A DNA stretch of 64,000 nucleotides from CALHVX01 sp964640725. Lineage in GTDB: Bacteria; Pseudomonadota; Gammaproteobacteria; Pseudomonadales; Azotimanducaceae. Shown here piece by piece: positions 18,328 to 28,390 of this stretch. The translations under genes were made by a program, and so were the position numbers. How positions within the stretch are numbered: position 1 is the stretch's first letter; each line of letters opens with the position of its first letter. The notes beneath the pieces are model-generated. The model was not told the DNA's origin. It did no database searches and was given only the letters and a program-made list of their open reading frames with translations. Where the stretch lies: assembly GCA_964640725.1 (NCBI GenBank), contig CAZXIJ010000009.1:1-64000 (forward strand). The letters are read 5' to 3'.

Positions 18328-19083
18328 CTAATCGTCTTCGCCGCGTTTGGACTCGGGCAGGTAGACCTTGAGCATCGAGTCGATCACCCGGGGGTTCTGC
18401 CCGGCCTGTATCGCAACAAGGGCATCCACGACCATGCTTTTCACCCGCGCTTCCTCTTCGCGCCGCAGGGTCAGCTTGTCGGCCACCGGCAGCGCGATCA
18501 TGTTGGCGAACATGGCGCCGTAGAGCGTCGTCAGCAGGGCCACCGCCATGGCCGGGCCAATGGACTTGGGATCGTCCATATTCGAGAGCATTGCCACCAG
18601 GCCAACCAGGGTGCCGATCATGCCCATGGCAGGACCAACATCGCCCATGGCGGTAAAGATCTTGGCGCCCAGTTCGTGGCGCTGCAGCGTTTGCGTCAGG
18701 TCTTTCTTGAGCAGGCTGCGCACCACGTCGGCGTCGTGCCCGTCCACCAGCAGCTGAATGCCTTTCTCCAGAAAATTGCTGGAGACTTCCTTGCCTTCCA
18801 GCGCCAGCATGCCGCCCTTGCGCGCAGCGTCCGCCAGCTCGACCACCTCTTCGATCAGGTCGTTGGGGGAGATGAGTTTGAAGCTGAAGGCTTTCACGGC
18901 GATTTTCATGGCCCCCAGGAACTGGGCCAGGGAAAATTTCATGAGCACGACAAACAGCGTGCCGACGAAAACGATCAGCAGCGACGGGCCATTGACGAAC
19001 ATGCTCAGGCTACCGCCAAGCAGCATGGCAGTGATCACGATGCCGAAAGACCCGACCAGACCGATGAGAGTCGCGAGATCCAC
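18328..19083 (-). CDS. motA: Flagellar stator protein MotA/PomA
   Basis: A 251-aa MotA/ExbB-family membrane protein with four hydrophobic segments: residues about 4-20, 30-50, and two in the stretch GPAMGMIGTLVGLVAML and MAVALLTTLYGAMFANMIALPVADKL (about 155-205). It forms the proton or sodium channel ring of the flagellar motor with MotB. Length and the LTTLYGAMFAN motif match PomA. The start follows a 147-nt divergent region shared with xseB. Confidence 0.94.
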   Translation of the reverse strand: MDLATLIGLVGSFGIVITAMLLGGSLSMFVNGPSLLIVFVGTLFVVLMKFSLAQFLGAMKIAVKAFSFKLISPNDLIEEVVELADAARKGGMLALEGKEVSSNFLEKGIQLLVDGHDADVVRSLLKKDLTQTLQRHELGAKIFTAMGDVGPAMGMIGTLVGLVAMLSNMDDPKSIGPAMAVALLTTLYGAMFANMIALPVADKLTLRREEEARVKSMVVDALVAIQAGQNPRVIDSMLKVYLPESKRGEDD

Positions 19084-19230
19084 AGTTTCCTCAAGCGCAA
19101 CTTGTCACCTGCAGTCTAGACAGGATCTGGCAGGCTGCTCGCGTTGACGCTCAGGGCCCGCCTCGCTACGGTGCCCGGGCACCTTAGAGCCGCCCGGCGA
19201 GCCCGCGCAGCCCAACCACAGCAGGATCCC

Positions 19231-19530
19231 ATGGCCGACGAATCCGCCCCGAAAACGCCCCGGCGCACATCCAGTAAAGCAGCTGCGGCGCCGGACGACA
19301 GCGCCCCCGTCATCCCCTTCGAGCAGGCCCTGGCCGAGCTGGAAACGGTGGTGGCGCAGATGGAAAGCGGGGATTTGAGCCTGGACGATTCCCTGGCCGC
19401 CTTCGAGCGCGGGGTAAAGCTCACCCGGCAGTGCCAGCAGGCCCTGAAGACCGCGGAACTGAAGGTGCAGTCGCTCACCGAGGACGGCACCCTGGAAGCG
19501 CTCGACCTGGAAGCGCTGGATGACGACTGA
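19231..19530 (+). CDS. xseB: Exodeoxyribonuclease VII small subunit
   Basis: A 99-aa protein with the XseB core PFEQALAELETVVAQMESGDLSLDDSLAAFERGVKLTR at about residues 29-65. XseB assembles on XseA to form the single-strand exonuclease VII. The N-terminal 28 residues are low-complexity and specific to this lineage. The ATG at 19231 was chosen because the core begins soon after. Its stop overlaps the ispA start by 11 nt, the common xseB-ispA arrangement. Confidence 0.93.
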   Translation: MADESAPKTPRRTSSKAAAAPDDSAPVIPFEQALAELETVVAQMESGDLSLDDSLAAFERGVKLTRQCQQALKTAELKVQSLTEDGTLEALDLEALDDD

Positions 19531-20404
19531 CCGCGTCGACGTGCCGGCGCTGCGCGCCACCATCAACAGCGCGCTGGAACGGTTCCTGCCCGACGCCTCG
19601 AGCCTCGCCCCGGAGCTGGTCGCCGCCATGCGCTACGCCACGCTGGGCAACGGCAAGCGCCTGCGCCCGCTGCTCGCCTGCGCAGCGGCCACCGGTTGCG
19701 GCGCAGCGCTCGAAGACGCCCTGGCGCCGGCCTGCGCGCTGGAGTTCATTCACGCCTACTCCCTGATTCACGACGACCTGCCCGCCATGGACGACGACGC
19801 GCTGCGGCACGGGCTGCCGAGCTGCCACATCCGCTACGGCGAGGCCACGGCGATCCTGGCCGGCGACGCCCTGCAGTCCCTCGCCTTCGAGACTCTGGCG
19901 GCCGCGCCCGGCATTCCTGTCCCTACCCGGCTGCGCTGCGTGCAGGTCCTGGCGGCTGCTTCCGGGCCCGCCGGCATGGCCGGTGGCCAGGCCCGGGACA
20001 TGGCCGCCGAGGGGGTTTACCTCAGCCTGGGCGAGCTGCAGGCCCTGCACGCCGCCAAAACCGGTGCGCTGATCACGGCGGCGGTGCAGCTTGGCGCGCT
20101 CGTCGGCAACGCCAGCGACGAGCAGTACGTTTTGCTCACGGAGTTCGCCCAGCGCATCGGCCTGGCCTTTCAGATCATTGACGACGTGCTGGACGAAACC
20201 GCCACCACCGAGGTGCTGGGCAAACCCGCAGGATCAGATTCGGAGGCCGGCAAAAGTACTTACCCGGCGCTGCTCGGGCTGCGGCAGTCCCAGGAGCTGG
20301 CAGAAGAGCTGCTGGACGAGGCCCTGCCGATGCTGGCCCGAGCCGGCGTCAAGAACGAACTGCTGCAGAACCTGGCGCTGGCCGCGGTGCGCCGCAGCCA
20401 CTAG
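19520..20404 (+). CDS. ispA: Farnesyl diphosphate synthase (polyprenyl synthetase)
   Basis: A 294-aa short-chain trans-prenyltransferase joining IPP to DMAPP/GPP to make FPP for quinones and undecaprenyl carriers. It has the first aspartate-rich motif DDLPAMDDD (residues 85-93), the GNGKRLRP substrate loop (43-50), GGQARDM, and the second motif IDDVLD with downstream KSTYPALLGL. It is translationally coupled to xseB. The dxs gene that commonly follows is not here; an aspartic protease gene on the other strand takes its place. Confidence 0.95.
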   Translation: MTTDRVDVPALRATINSALERFLPDASSLAPELVAAMRYATLGNGKRLRPLLACAAATGCGAALEDALAPACALEFIHAYSLIHDDLPAMDDDALRHGLPSCHIRYGEATAILAGDALQSLAFETLAAAPGIPVPTRLRCVQVLAAASGPAGMAGGQARDMAAEGVYLSLGELQALHAAKTGALITAAVQLGALVGNASDEQYVLLTEFAQRIGLAFQIIDDVLDETATTEVLGKPAGSDSEAGKSTYPALLGLRQSQELAEELLDEALPMLARAGVKNELLQNLALAAVRRSH

Positions 20405-20417
20405 CGGCAGAACCCGC

Positions 20418-21092
20418 TCAGCGCCCCTGGCTGAGCTGCAGCACGCCGTCCTCTTCTTCCATGCGCACGGAGCGCAGGAAGCTCATGCCCAGCAGGATGT
20501 CCACGGGGTAGGCCCCCTGAATCACCGCGGCTTTGACGCCATTGGCCTTCAGGCTGCTGACGGTGACCTGGCCAAGATCCACGAAAAACGCATCGGCCAG
20601 ACCCTGGGCTGTCTGCACCCGGCCGCGCTCGCCGCGGCGATAGTCGATGCCGATGGAGTCGGCCATGGCCGAGCTGATGGCGACGATCGAGGCGCCCGTA
20701 TCCACCAGGAAATTCACGTACTGGCCGTTGATGGCGCCGCGCACGTAGTACTGGCCGTAGCTGTCGGCATTGATGGTGACCTGCTGCCGGGTGACCGGTT
20801 GAAAAGCCCCGGCAATGCGGGCCGACAGCGCCAGCCGGTGGGTCTCGCCCTGGTAGGCGACGGTGGCCGACTTCGCATCTGCGGCCAGCAGCCGGATCCC
20901 GTGCTTTTCCTGGCCGACCTTAAACAGCACTTCCCCAGCGCCGGGCACGCGCAGGACCGCGCGGCCGCTGAACAGGCCCACCACTTCGGCCGGCGCGGCA
21001 AGGGCCAGCGAGGACAGCAGCAGCAGGCAGGCCGAGAGCGCGCGGGCAACGGGCCGGGCAGGTCTGCGGGCAATGTGAGTCAGGCGGGCCAT
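20418..21092 (-). CDS. Retropepsin-like aspartic protease (clan AA, TIGR02281-like)
   Basis: A 224-aa exported protein with a signal peptide (about 1-33). The catalytic motif is FLVDTGASIVAIS (D131), flanked by the strand YVRGAINGQYVNF, with the partner motif VDILLGMSFLRS near residue 208. Single-lobed proteases of this type are thought to act as dimers in the periplasm; a target is unknown. It is convergent with ispA and 9 nt downstream of pgpA. Confidence 0.85.
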   Translation of the reverse strand: MARLTHIARRPARPVARALSACLLLLSSLALAAPAEVVGLFSGRAVLRVPGAGEVLFKVGQEKHGIRLLAADAKSATVAYQGETHRLALSARIAGAFQPVTRQQVTINADSYGQYYVRGAINGQYVNFLVDTGASIVAISSAMADSIGIDYRRGERGRVQTAQGLADAFFVDLGQVTVSSLKANGVKAAVIQGAYPVDILLGMSFLRSVRMEEEDGVLQLSQGR

Positions 21093-21101
21093 GGGCCCAG
21101 T

Positions 21102-21632
21102 CTAAGCAAGCAGCGCCGGAGCGGAGAGAAGCGCCAGCCAGAATGCGAACTGGAGCACGAAGGCGGCGTAACCGCCGGCCAGCAGATCGTCGACCATGAC
21201 GCCCCAGGCCCCTGGCAGCGCCTGGTCGGCCCAGGACACGGGCCAGGGCTTGGCGATATCAAACAGGCGAAACAGGCCAAAACCGAGCAGCGCCCAGAGC
21301 GGCTGCTGCCCGAATCCGAGCAGGGCAATCCACAGCCCGGCAAACTCGTCGATCACAATCGCGCCGGGATCGTGCCAGCCGTAGCGCCGCTCGCAGTGCC
21401 GGGCCGCCAGCCAGCCGATGACGACCACCACCACGATCACGATCGCCTGCTTAACCGGCGACAGCGGTGCCAGCAGAAACCACCAGATCCCCAGGCCGGC
21501 AAGGGAGCCCCAGGTGCCCGGCGCTGGGCGCAGCAGCCCGCTGCCAAAGCCGGTGGCCAGCAACACCATCGGGTCCCGCAGCTGGGACAGCTGGGGGCCA
21601 GGACGCGCCTCGGTATTCAAGTCAGTGTTCAT
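21102..21632 (-). CDS. pgpA: Phosphatidylglycerophosphatase A
   Basis: A 176-aa inner-membrane enzyme that removes the terminal phosphate of phosphatidylglycerophosphate to give phosphatidylglycerol. Family motifs are GFGSGLLRPAPGTWGSLAG (28-46), the metal-binding DEFAGLW near residue 100, and FGLFRLFDIAKPWP and GAWGVMVDDLLAG near 120-155. Its start overlaps the thiL stop (ATGA), so it is coupled as the last gene of the nrdR-to-pgpA unit. Confidence 0.94.
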   Translation of the reverse strand: MNTDLNTEARPGPQLSQLRDPMVLLATGFGSGLLRPAPGTWGSLAGLGIWWFLLAPLSPVKQAIVIVVVVVIGWLAARHCERRYGWHDPGAIVIDEFAGLWIALLGFGQQPLWALLGFGLFRLFDIAKPWPVSWADQALPGAWGVMVDDLLAGGYAAFVLQFAFWLALLSAPALLA

Positions 21633-22534
21633 CGAAAATGGTCGAAGCCTTCGAGGGTGACCGGGCGCCCGTCGAGCAGGAACCGGCGGTGCTCCGTGAA
21701 TTCGCCAATGCAGGCGACCGGCACGCCGAGCTCGGGCAGGGTTCGCGCGCTGGCAAACACCAGCTCGTAGTCGTCGCCGCCCAGCAGGGCTTCCTGCAGG
21801 CCGGCGTCCGGGTATCTCGGGATCGCGTCGCTATACAGGCGCACGCCCAGCTCCGAGGCTTCGCAGAGATGGCTGATGTCCTGCAACAAGCCGTCAGACA
21901 CATCGATGGCCGCGCTGGCAACGCCGCGCAGCGCCATGCCGGCCTCGATGCGCGCGCGCGGTCGAAAGTAGCGCGCGTGGGCCGCTTCGAGCTCTGTGCC
22001 GTACACACAGCGCTCCAACTCGCCCATCTTCAGGGCAACCGAGGCAGCGCCAAGGGATCCGGTGACGTAAATGGAATCGCCGTTGCGCGCGCCGCTGCGC
22101 AGCAGGCCGGAGCCGTGCGGCACATGCCCGTGCACGCTCACCGAGATGCTGTAGTCGCCCTGGGTCAGGTTGCCGCCGGCGATGGGCAGGTCGATCTCGC
22201 CGCAGGCTTCGGCCATGCCGTGCGCCAGGCGCTCGGCCCAGCGGGCATCGGACCTGGGCAGCGACAGCGCCACCAGGGCGAAGGCCGGCTTGGCCCCCAT
22301 GGCTGCCAGGTCCGAGGCGCTCACCATGATGGCGCGGTAGCCCACGAGGGCCGCATCGGCTTTGCGCGGGAAATGGACGTCGGCAACGAGCGTATCGATG
22401 GACGACACCAGGTCCTGCCGCAGCCGGCCCCGGGTCAGCGCACCGTCATCGCCAGGGCCAAGGCGCACGCACTCGCCGTCGGTTTGCGCGCCCAGAACGT
22501 CGAGCACGCGGCGGATGATGTCGAACTCCGCCAC
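21629..22534 (-). CDS. thiL: Thiamine-monophosphate kinase
   Basis: A 301-aa kinase converting thiamine phosphate to thiamine diphosphate. Seen are GPGDDGAL near residue 27, DTLVADVHFP, ASDLAAMGAKP, ITGSLGAAS-like glycine loops, DVSDGLLQDISH and GGDDYELVF. The start is GTG (22534), 10 nt after the nusB stop; longer in-frame ORFs upstream would run through nusB. Its 3' end is coupled to pgpA. Confidence 0.93.
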   Translation of the reverse strand: MAEFDIIRRVLDVLGAQTDGECVRLGPGDDGALTRGRLRQDLVSSIDTLVADVHFPRKADAALVGYRAIMVSASDLAAMGAKPAFALVALSLPRSDARWAERLAHGMAEACGEIDLPIAGGNLTQGDYSISVSVHGHVPHGSGLLRSGARNGDSIYVTGSLGAASVALKMGELERCVYGTELEAAHARYFRPRARIEAGMALRGVASAAIDVSDGLLQDISHLCEASELGVRLYSDAIPRYPDAGLQEALLGGDDYELVFASARTLPELGVPVACIGEFTEHRRFLLDGRPVTLEGFDHFR

Positions 22535-22544
22535 GATCGCTGAC

Positions 22545-23042
22545 CTAGCCGGGGCCGCCGGAGCCCGCCGGCGGCGCGTGGGCCGCAACCTCGACCGGCC
22601 GCAGGGAATGGGCCAGGCCGTCGAGCACGGCGTTGATGTACTTGTGACTCTCTTCGGCCCCAAAGGTCTTGGCGAGCTCGACGTACTCGTCCAGCACCAC
22701 CCGGTAGGGGATCTCGATGCGGTAGCGCAGCTCCCAGGCACCCAGCCGCAGGATCGCCCGCTCGACCTGATCCAGATCCGACAGCTTGCGGTCCAGGAGC
22801 GGCGCGATGTCCTTGTCGAGGGGCTCATCGAGCAGCGCCGCGTCGCCCAGGGTGCGGTCTACGCGGCTGGTGACGCCCCGGAACGCCTCTTCGAAGAACG
22901 GCTTGTCGGCTTTCTTCAGGCTTTGCCCGCCCAGATACTCCTTGAGCACCGGGCTCATGTCAGCGCCGCTCATCTGCCACTGGTAGACAGCCTGCACCAG
23001 CGCCCGGCGGGCCTGCCGGCGGGCCCAGGGGTTTACTTTCAT
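22545..23042 (-). CDS. nusB: Transcription antitermination factor NusB
   Basis: A 165-aa all-helical protein that with NusE forms the antitermination complex for rRNA operons. Conserved stretches are ARRQARRALVQAVYQWQMSG at the N-terminus, ERAILRLGAWELRYRIEIPYRVVLDEYVELAKTFG (about 93-127) and YINAVLDGLA. It overlaps the ribH stop by 4 nt. The proline- and glycine-rich tail is unremarkable. Confidence 0.95.
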   Translation of the reverse strand: MKVNPWARRQARRALVQAVYQWQMSGADMSPVLKEYLGGQSLKKADKPFFEEAFRGVTSRVDRTLGDAALLDEPLDKDIAPLLDRKLSDLDQVERAILRLGAWELRYRIEIPYRVVLDEYVELAKTFGAEESHKYINAVLDGLAHSLRPVEVAAHAPPAGSGGPG

Positions 23043-23494
23043 AGCTGCTCGAGCAGCCCGCTCATTTCCAGCGCCGTCAGCGCAGCGTCTGCGCCCTTGT
23101 TGCCCGCCTTGGTGCCGGCTCGCTCAATGGCTTGCTCGATGGTGTCGGTGGTGAGCACGCCAAAGGCAACGGGCAGCTCGAACTCGTAGGACACCTGGGC
23201 CAGGCCCGATGCGCAGTTGCCTGCGACGTAGTCGAAGTGCGGGGTCGCGCCGCGGATGACGGCGCCGAGGGCAATGATGCCGTCGTACTCGCCGCCCTTG
23301 GCGAGCTTCTTCGCTGCCAGCGGCAGCTCGTAGCATCCGGGCACCTGCACGACGGGTACGCCACCGGCATCGACGCCGTGCCGGGCCAGGGTCTCGAGGG
23401 CGCCCTTGACCAGCGAATCGACGATGTACTCGTTAAAGCGGCCGGCAACGATGGCGAAGCGTTTGCCTTCGCCGCGCATTTGTCCTTGGATCAC
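23039..23494 (-). CDS. ribH: 6,7-dimethyl-8-ribityllumazine synthase
   Basis: A 151-aa enzyme of riboflavin synthesis condensing the pyrimidine amine with dihydroxybutanone phosphate. Motifs are RFNEYIV (19-25), VPGCYELPLAAKKLA (near 52-66), GAVIRGATPHFDYVA (77-91) and FGVLTTDT. It starts 5 nt after ribD, so ribE and ribBA, which often lie between them, are absent here. Confidence 0.96.
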   Translation of the reverse strand: MIQGQMRGEGKRFAIVAGRFNEYIVDSLVKGALETLARHGVDAGGVPVVQVPGCYELPLAAKKLAKGGEYDGIIALGAVIRGATPHFDYVAGNCASGLAQVSYEFELPVAFGVLTTDTIEQAIERAGTKAGNKGADAALTALEMSGLLEQL

Positions 23495-23499
23495 AGTGT

Positions 23500-24693
23500 T
23501 TACCTCGTAGGGGTTCCCGGCCGCTCGGGTTTGAGCGTCAGGCGCAGGTCCCGGTCAATCAGAATGCAGTCGGCAATTGTAGCCTCAATCGCCTGCGCCA
23601 TGCGCTCCAGCGGCAGCTGTGCCTGAGGCCGGGCCGAGCTGCCCAGCCACTTGGGCGCCAGGTAGACCAGCGCCTCGTCCCAGAGACCCGCAGCCAGAAA
23701 TGCGCCGATCAGCGTCGGCCCGGCTTCCACCAACACCTCGTTGCAGCCGCGATCCCCCAGCTGCGCGAGCAGTGCTGGCAGATTGATTGCCGCCCGGGAC
23801 GTCGGCCCCGAATCGGCGGGCGAGTCATCGATCGCGCTGGCCAGGGTCGGCACCGCCCCGGCCGCCGGGGCAGCGTCGGGCCCATGGACCCAGAGCGCTG
23901 AATCGGGATCGGCAAAGATGCGGGCCGCGGCTGCCAGCCGTCCGCCCGTATCCAGCACCACGCGCAGCGGCTGGCGCAGGGTGCCGCTGGTGGCGTAGGA
24001 CGCATCGCGCACGTTCAGCTGCGGATCATCGGCCAGCACGGTACCCGACCCGGTAAGCACGGCGTCGCTCCGCGCGCGCCAGTACTGCACGTCCTTTCGG
24101 GCTGCAGGCCCGGTAATCCACTGGCTCTCGCCGCTGGCCATGGCCGTGCGGCCGTCCAGGGCGCTGGCAATCTTGAGCCGCACAAAGGGCCGCTGCTGGC
24201 GAATGCGGCTCAGGTAGCCGGGGTTCAGGGCCTCGGCCTCTGGCAGCTCCAGCGCCCGAACCTCGATGCCCGCATCCCGCAACCGCTGGTAGCCGGCGCC
24301 GCCGACCTTGCTGTGCGGATCGGTCAGGGCGCCCACCACCCGTGCGACCCGGGCAGCAACCAGCGCGTCCGCGCAGGGCGGGGTGCGGCCCTGAAAGGCG
24401 CAGGGCTCCAGACTGACGTAGACCGTGGCGCCAGCCAGCCGTTCGGCGACGGCTTCGACGGGCAAGCCCTGGGCGCCGAGGGTCGCGCGAACATTGTTGA
24501 GCGCCGCCGCTTCAGCGTGCGGTCCGCCCGGTCGCTCATGCCAACCGCGCCCGAGCACCGCACCGTCCTTGACGATGATGGCGCCGACACAGGGGTTTGG
24601 CGCGGCGCTAAAGCGGCCGCGTTCCGCCAGCTCGATCGCCGCCAGCAGATATTTGCGATCGACCGAATCCTGGGCGTCTAAAGGCTCGCTCAT
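23500..24693 (-). CDS. ribD: Bifunctional riboflavin deaminase/reductase RibD
   Basis: A 397-aa two-domain enzyme catalysing deamination and then reduction of the pyrimidine intermediate. The deaminase domain (about 10-155) shows PNPCVGAIIV, the zinc motif HAEAAAL, and EPCAFQGRTPPCADAL. The reductase domain (about 160-395) shows RPFVRLKIASALDGRTAMASGES, SGTVLADDPQLNVR and EVLVEAGPTLIGAF. The loop linking the two zinc cysteines reads CAFQGRTPPC. Its ATG overlaps the nrdR stop by 4 nt. Confidence 0.95.
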   Translation of the reverse strand: MSEPLDAQDSVDRKYLLAAIELAERGRFSAAPNPCVGAIIVKDGAVLGRGWHERPGGPHAEAAALNNVRATLGAQGLPVEAVAERLAGATVYVSLEPCAFQGRTPPCADALVAARVARVVGALTDPHSKVGGAGYQRLRDAGIEVRALELPEAEALNPGYLSRIRQQRPFVRLKIASALDGRTAMASGESQWITGPAARKDVQYWRARSDAVLTGSGTVLADDPQLNVRDASYATSGTLRQPLRVVLDTGGRLAAAARIFADPDSALWVHGPDAAPAAGAVPTLASAIDDSPADSGPTSRAAINLPALLAQLGDRGCNEVLVEAGPTLIGAFLAAGLWDEALVYLAPKWLGSSARPQAQLPLERMAQAIEATIADCILIDRDLRLTLKPERPGTPTR

Positions 24694-25247
24694 CGCCCCT
24701 TGCGTCCTTTCGGGTCGGGCTCTGGCGGCCGCAGGGCAAACTCTTCGGCGGCCGCGGCCGCAGCGGCGTCATCGCCGCTGCCGGGAGAAGCCCCTGCTCC
24801 CGTTCCCAGACCGTCGATGGCTTTCTGGAACTCGCTGATGTCCTGAAAGTCCCGATAGACCGAGGCGAAGCGCACGTAGGCCACCCCGTCCACCGCCTTG
24901 AGGGCGTTCATGACAAACTCGCCCACCTCGCTGGCCGGCAGCTCACGCTCGCCGGTGGCGCGCAGGTCGTGCTTGATCTGGTTCAGGCAGGCTTCGATGT
25001 CGTCCGTGGACACCGGGCGCTTCTCCAGCGCCTTGAGCAACCCGCCGCGCAGCTTGTGCTCGTCAAAGGGCTCGCGATTGCCGTCGCGCTTGACGATGCG
25101 GGGCATGACGAGCTCTGCCGTTTCGAAGGTGGTAAAGCGCTCGCCGCAGCTCTGGCATTCCCGCCGTCGACGAACTTCGGTGCCTTCAGCAACCAACCGG
25201 GAGTCAATCACCTTGGTGTCGTCAGTGCTGCAGAACGGGCAGTGCAC
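24690..25247 (-). CDS. nrdR: Transcriptional repressor NrdR
   Basis: A 185-aa ATP-cone repressor of ribonucleotide reductase genes. The N-terminal zinc ribbon CPFC...CQSCGERFTTFE (3-42) and ATP cone (about 49-139, VMPRIVKRDGNREPFDEHKL) are complete. Beyond about residue 150, where most NrdR proteins end, a 35-residue alanine- and acid-rich tail follows. It lies 30 nt after glyA in the same direction and overlaps ribD by 4 nt. Confidence 0.95.
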   Translation of the reverse strand: MHCPFCSTDDTKVIDSRLVAEGTEVRRRRECQSCGERFTTFETAELVMPRIVKRDGNREPFDEHKLRGGLLKALEKRPVSTDDIEACLNQIKHDLRATGERELPASEVGEFVMNALKAVDGVAYVRFASVYRDFQDISEFQKAIDGLGTGAGASPGSGDDAAAAAAAEEFALRPPEPDPKGRKGR

Positions 25248-25277
25248 GGCTGTGCTTCCGACGCTGCGCCGGGTCCC

Positions 25278-26540
25278 CTACGCGGCTTGCCGATACACGG
25301 GAAAGCGCGCGCACAGCTCGATCACTTTCTGTTTGACGGACAGCACCATGTTGTCGTTGTCGATGTCGTCCAGCACGTCGCACATCCAGCCGGTCAGCAG
25401 CTCGCACTCGGCGGCCTCGAAGCCACGGCGTGTGACCGCCGGCGAACCGATACGCAGGCCGCTGGTGACAAAGGGCGAGCGCGGATCGTTCGGCACCGCG
25501 TTCTTGTTGACGGTAATGTTGGCGCGGCCCAGTGCCGCATCCGCTGCCTTGCCGGTGATCTCCTTGTCGACCAGGTCGAGCAGGAACAGGTGGTTATCCG
25601 TGCCGTCAGAGACCACCTTGTAACCACGGCGCTGGAACTCGCAGGCCATCGTCTGCGCGTTGGCGATCACCTTTGCCTGGTAGTCCTTGAACTGAGGCAG
25701 CAGCGCTTCCTTAAAGCACACCGCCTTGGCCGCAATCACATGCATCAGCGGGCCGCCCTGGGATCCGGGGAACAGCGCGGAGTTCAGTTTCTTTTCGACC
25801 TCGGCGTTTTCCCGGGCGAGGATGATGCCGCCCCGGGGACCGCCGAGCGTCTTGTGCGTGGTCGACGTGGTGACATCGGCAATGTTCACCGGGCTTGGGT
25901 ACAGGCCGGCGGCGACCAGGCCGGCAACATGGGCCATGTCGACCAGCAGGTAGGCATCGATCTGGTCGGCGATGTCGCGAAAGCGCTGCCAGTCCATGGT
26001 GCGTGAGTAGGCGGAGAAACCCGCCACGATCAGCTGCGGCCGATGCTCGAGCGCCAGCGCTTCAACCTGGGCGTAGTCCACTTCGCCGGTCTCGTTGTCC
26101 AGACCGTACTGCACCGCGTTGTAAACCTTGCCAGAGAAGTTCACAGACGCGCCGTGGGTCAGGTGGCCACCGTCCGCCAGACTCATGCCGAGAATCGTGT
26201 CGCCAGCGTTGAGCAAAGCCAGAAAAGCCGCCGCGTTGGCTTGCGAGCCGGAGTGCGGCTGAACGTTCGCGTAATGGGCTCCGAACAGTTCTTTGGCCCG
26301 CTCGATGGCCAGCACCTCGACCTTGTCGACATGCTCGCAGCCGCCGTAGTAGCGCTTGCCCGGGTAGCCCTCGGCGTACTTGTTGGTCAGCACCGAGCCC
26401 TGAGCCTCCATGACTCGCGGGCTGGCATAGTTTTCTGACGCGATCAGCTCGATGTGCTGCTCCTGGCGCTCGGCCTCGGCGCTGATCGCCGCGGCGATTT
26501 CTGGATCAAAGCTGTCGATGGTGTCGCTGGCAGAAAACAT
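25278..26540 (-). CDS. glyA: Serine hydroxymethyltransferase
   Basis: A 420-aa PLP enzyme interconverting serine and glycine with tetrahydrofolate as the one-carbon carrier. It shows IELIASENYASPRVMEAQGS near residue 35, NKYAEGYPGKRYYGG, and the lysine motif TTHKTLGGPRGG near residue 229. Full length for the family. A Shine-Dalgarno (AAAGGA) precedes the ATG. It is divergent from ettA and heads the nrdR-rib-nusB-thiL-pgpA line. Confidence 0.97.
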   Translation of the reverse strand: MFSASDTIDSFDPEIAAAISAEAERQEQHIELIASENYASPRVMEAQGSVLTNKYAEGYPGKRYYGGCEHVDKVEVLAIERAKELFGAHYANVQPHSGSQANAAAFLALLNAGDTILGMSLADGGHLTHGASVNFSGKVYNAVQYGLDNETGEVDYAQVEALALEHRPQLIVAGFSAYSRTMDWQRFRDIADQIDAYLLVDMAHVAGLVAAGLYPSPVNIADVTTSTTHKTLGGPRGGIILARENAEVEKKLNSALFPGSQGGPLMHVIAAKAVCFKEALLPQFKDYQAKVIANAQTMACEFQRRGYKVVSDGTDNHLFLLDLVDKEITGKAADAALGRANITVNKNAVPNDPRSPFVTSGLRIGSPAVTRRGFEAAECELLTGWMCDVLDDIDNDNMVLSVKQKVIELCARFPVYRQAA

Positions 26541-26710
26541 GGGAACGGGTCCTTTCTATGAAGCGCGCATTGTACCGGCTGCACTGGTGAGCGACCCGAA
26601 AAAAGCTCATCTGCAACCTGAGCGCAGGACACCCGCAAACGCAGCAATCGCGTTGCCCCCACCAGGCAAGTTCGCTAGGGTGCCGGTCGATTTTTCAGCC
26701 GGTATCTGCC

Positions 26711-28390
<1,680 letters not shown>

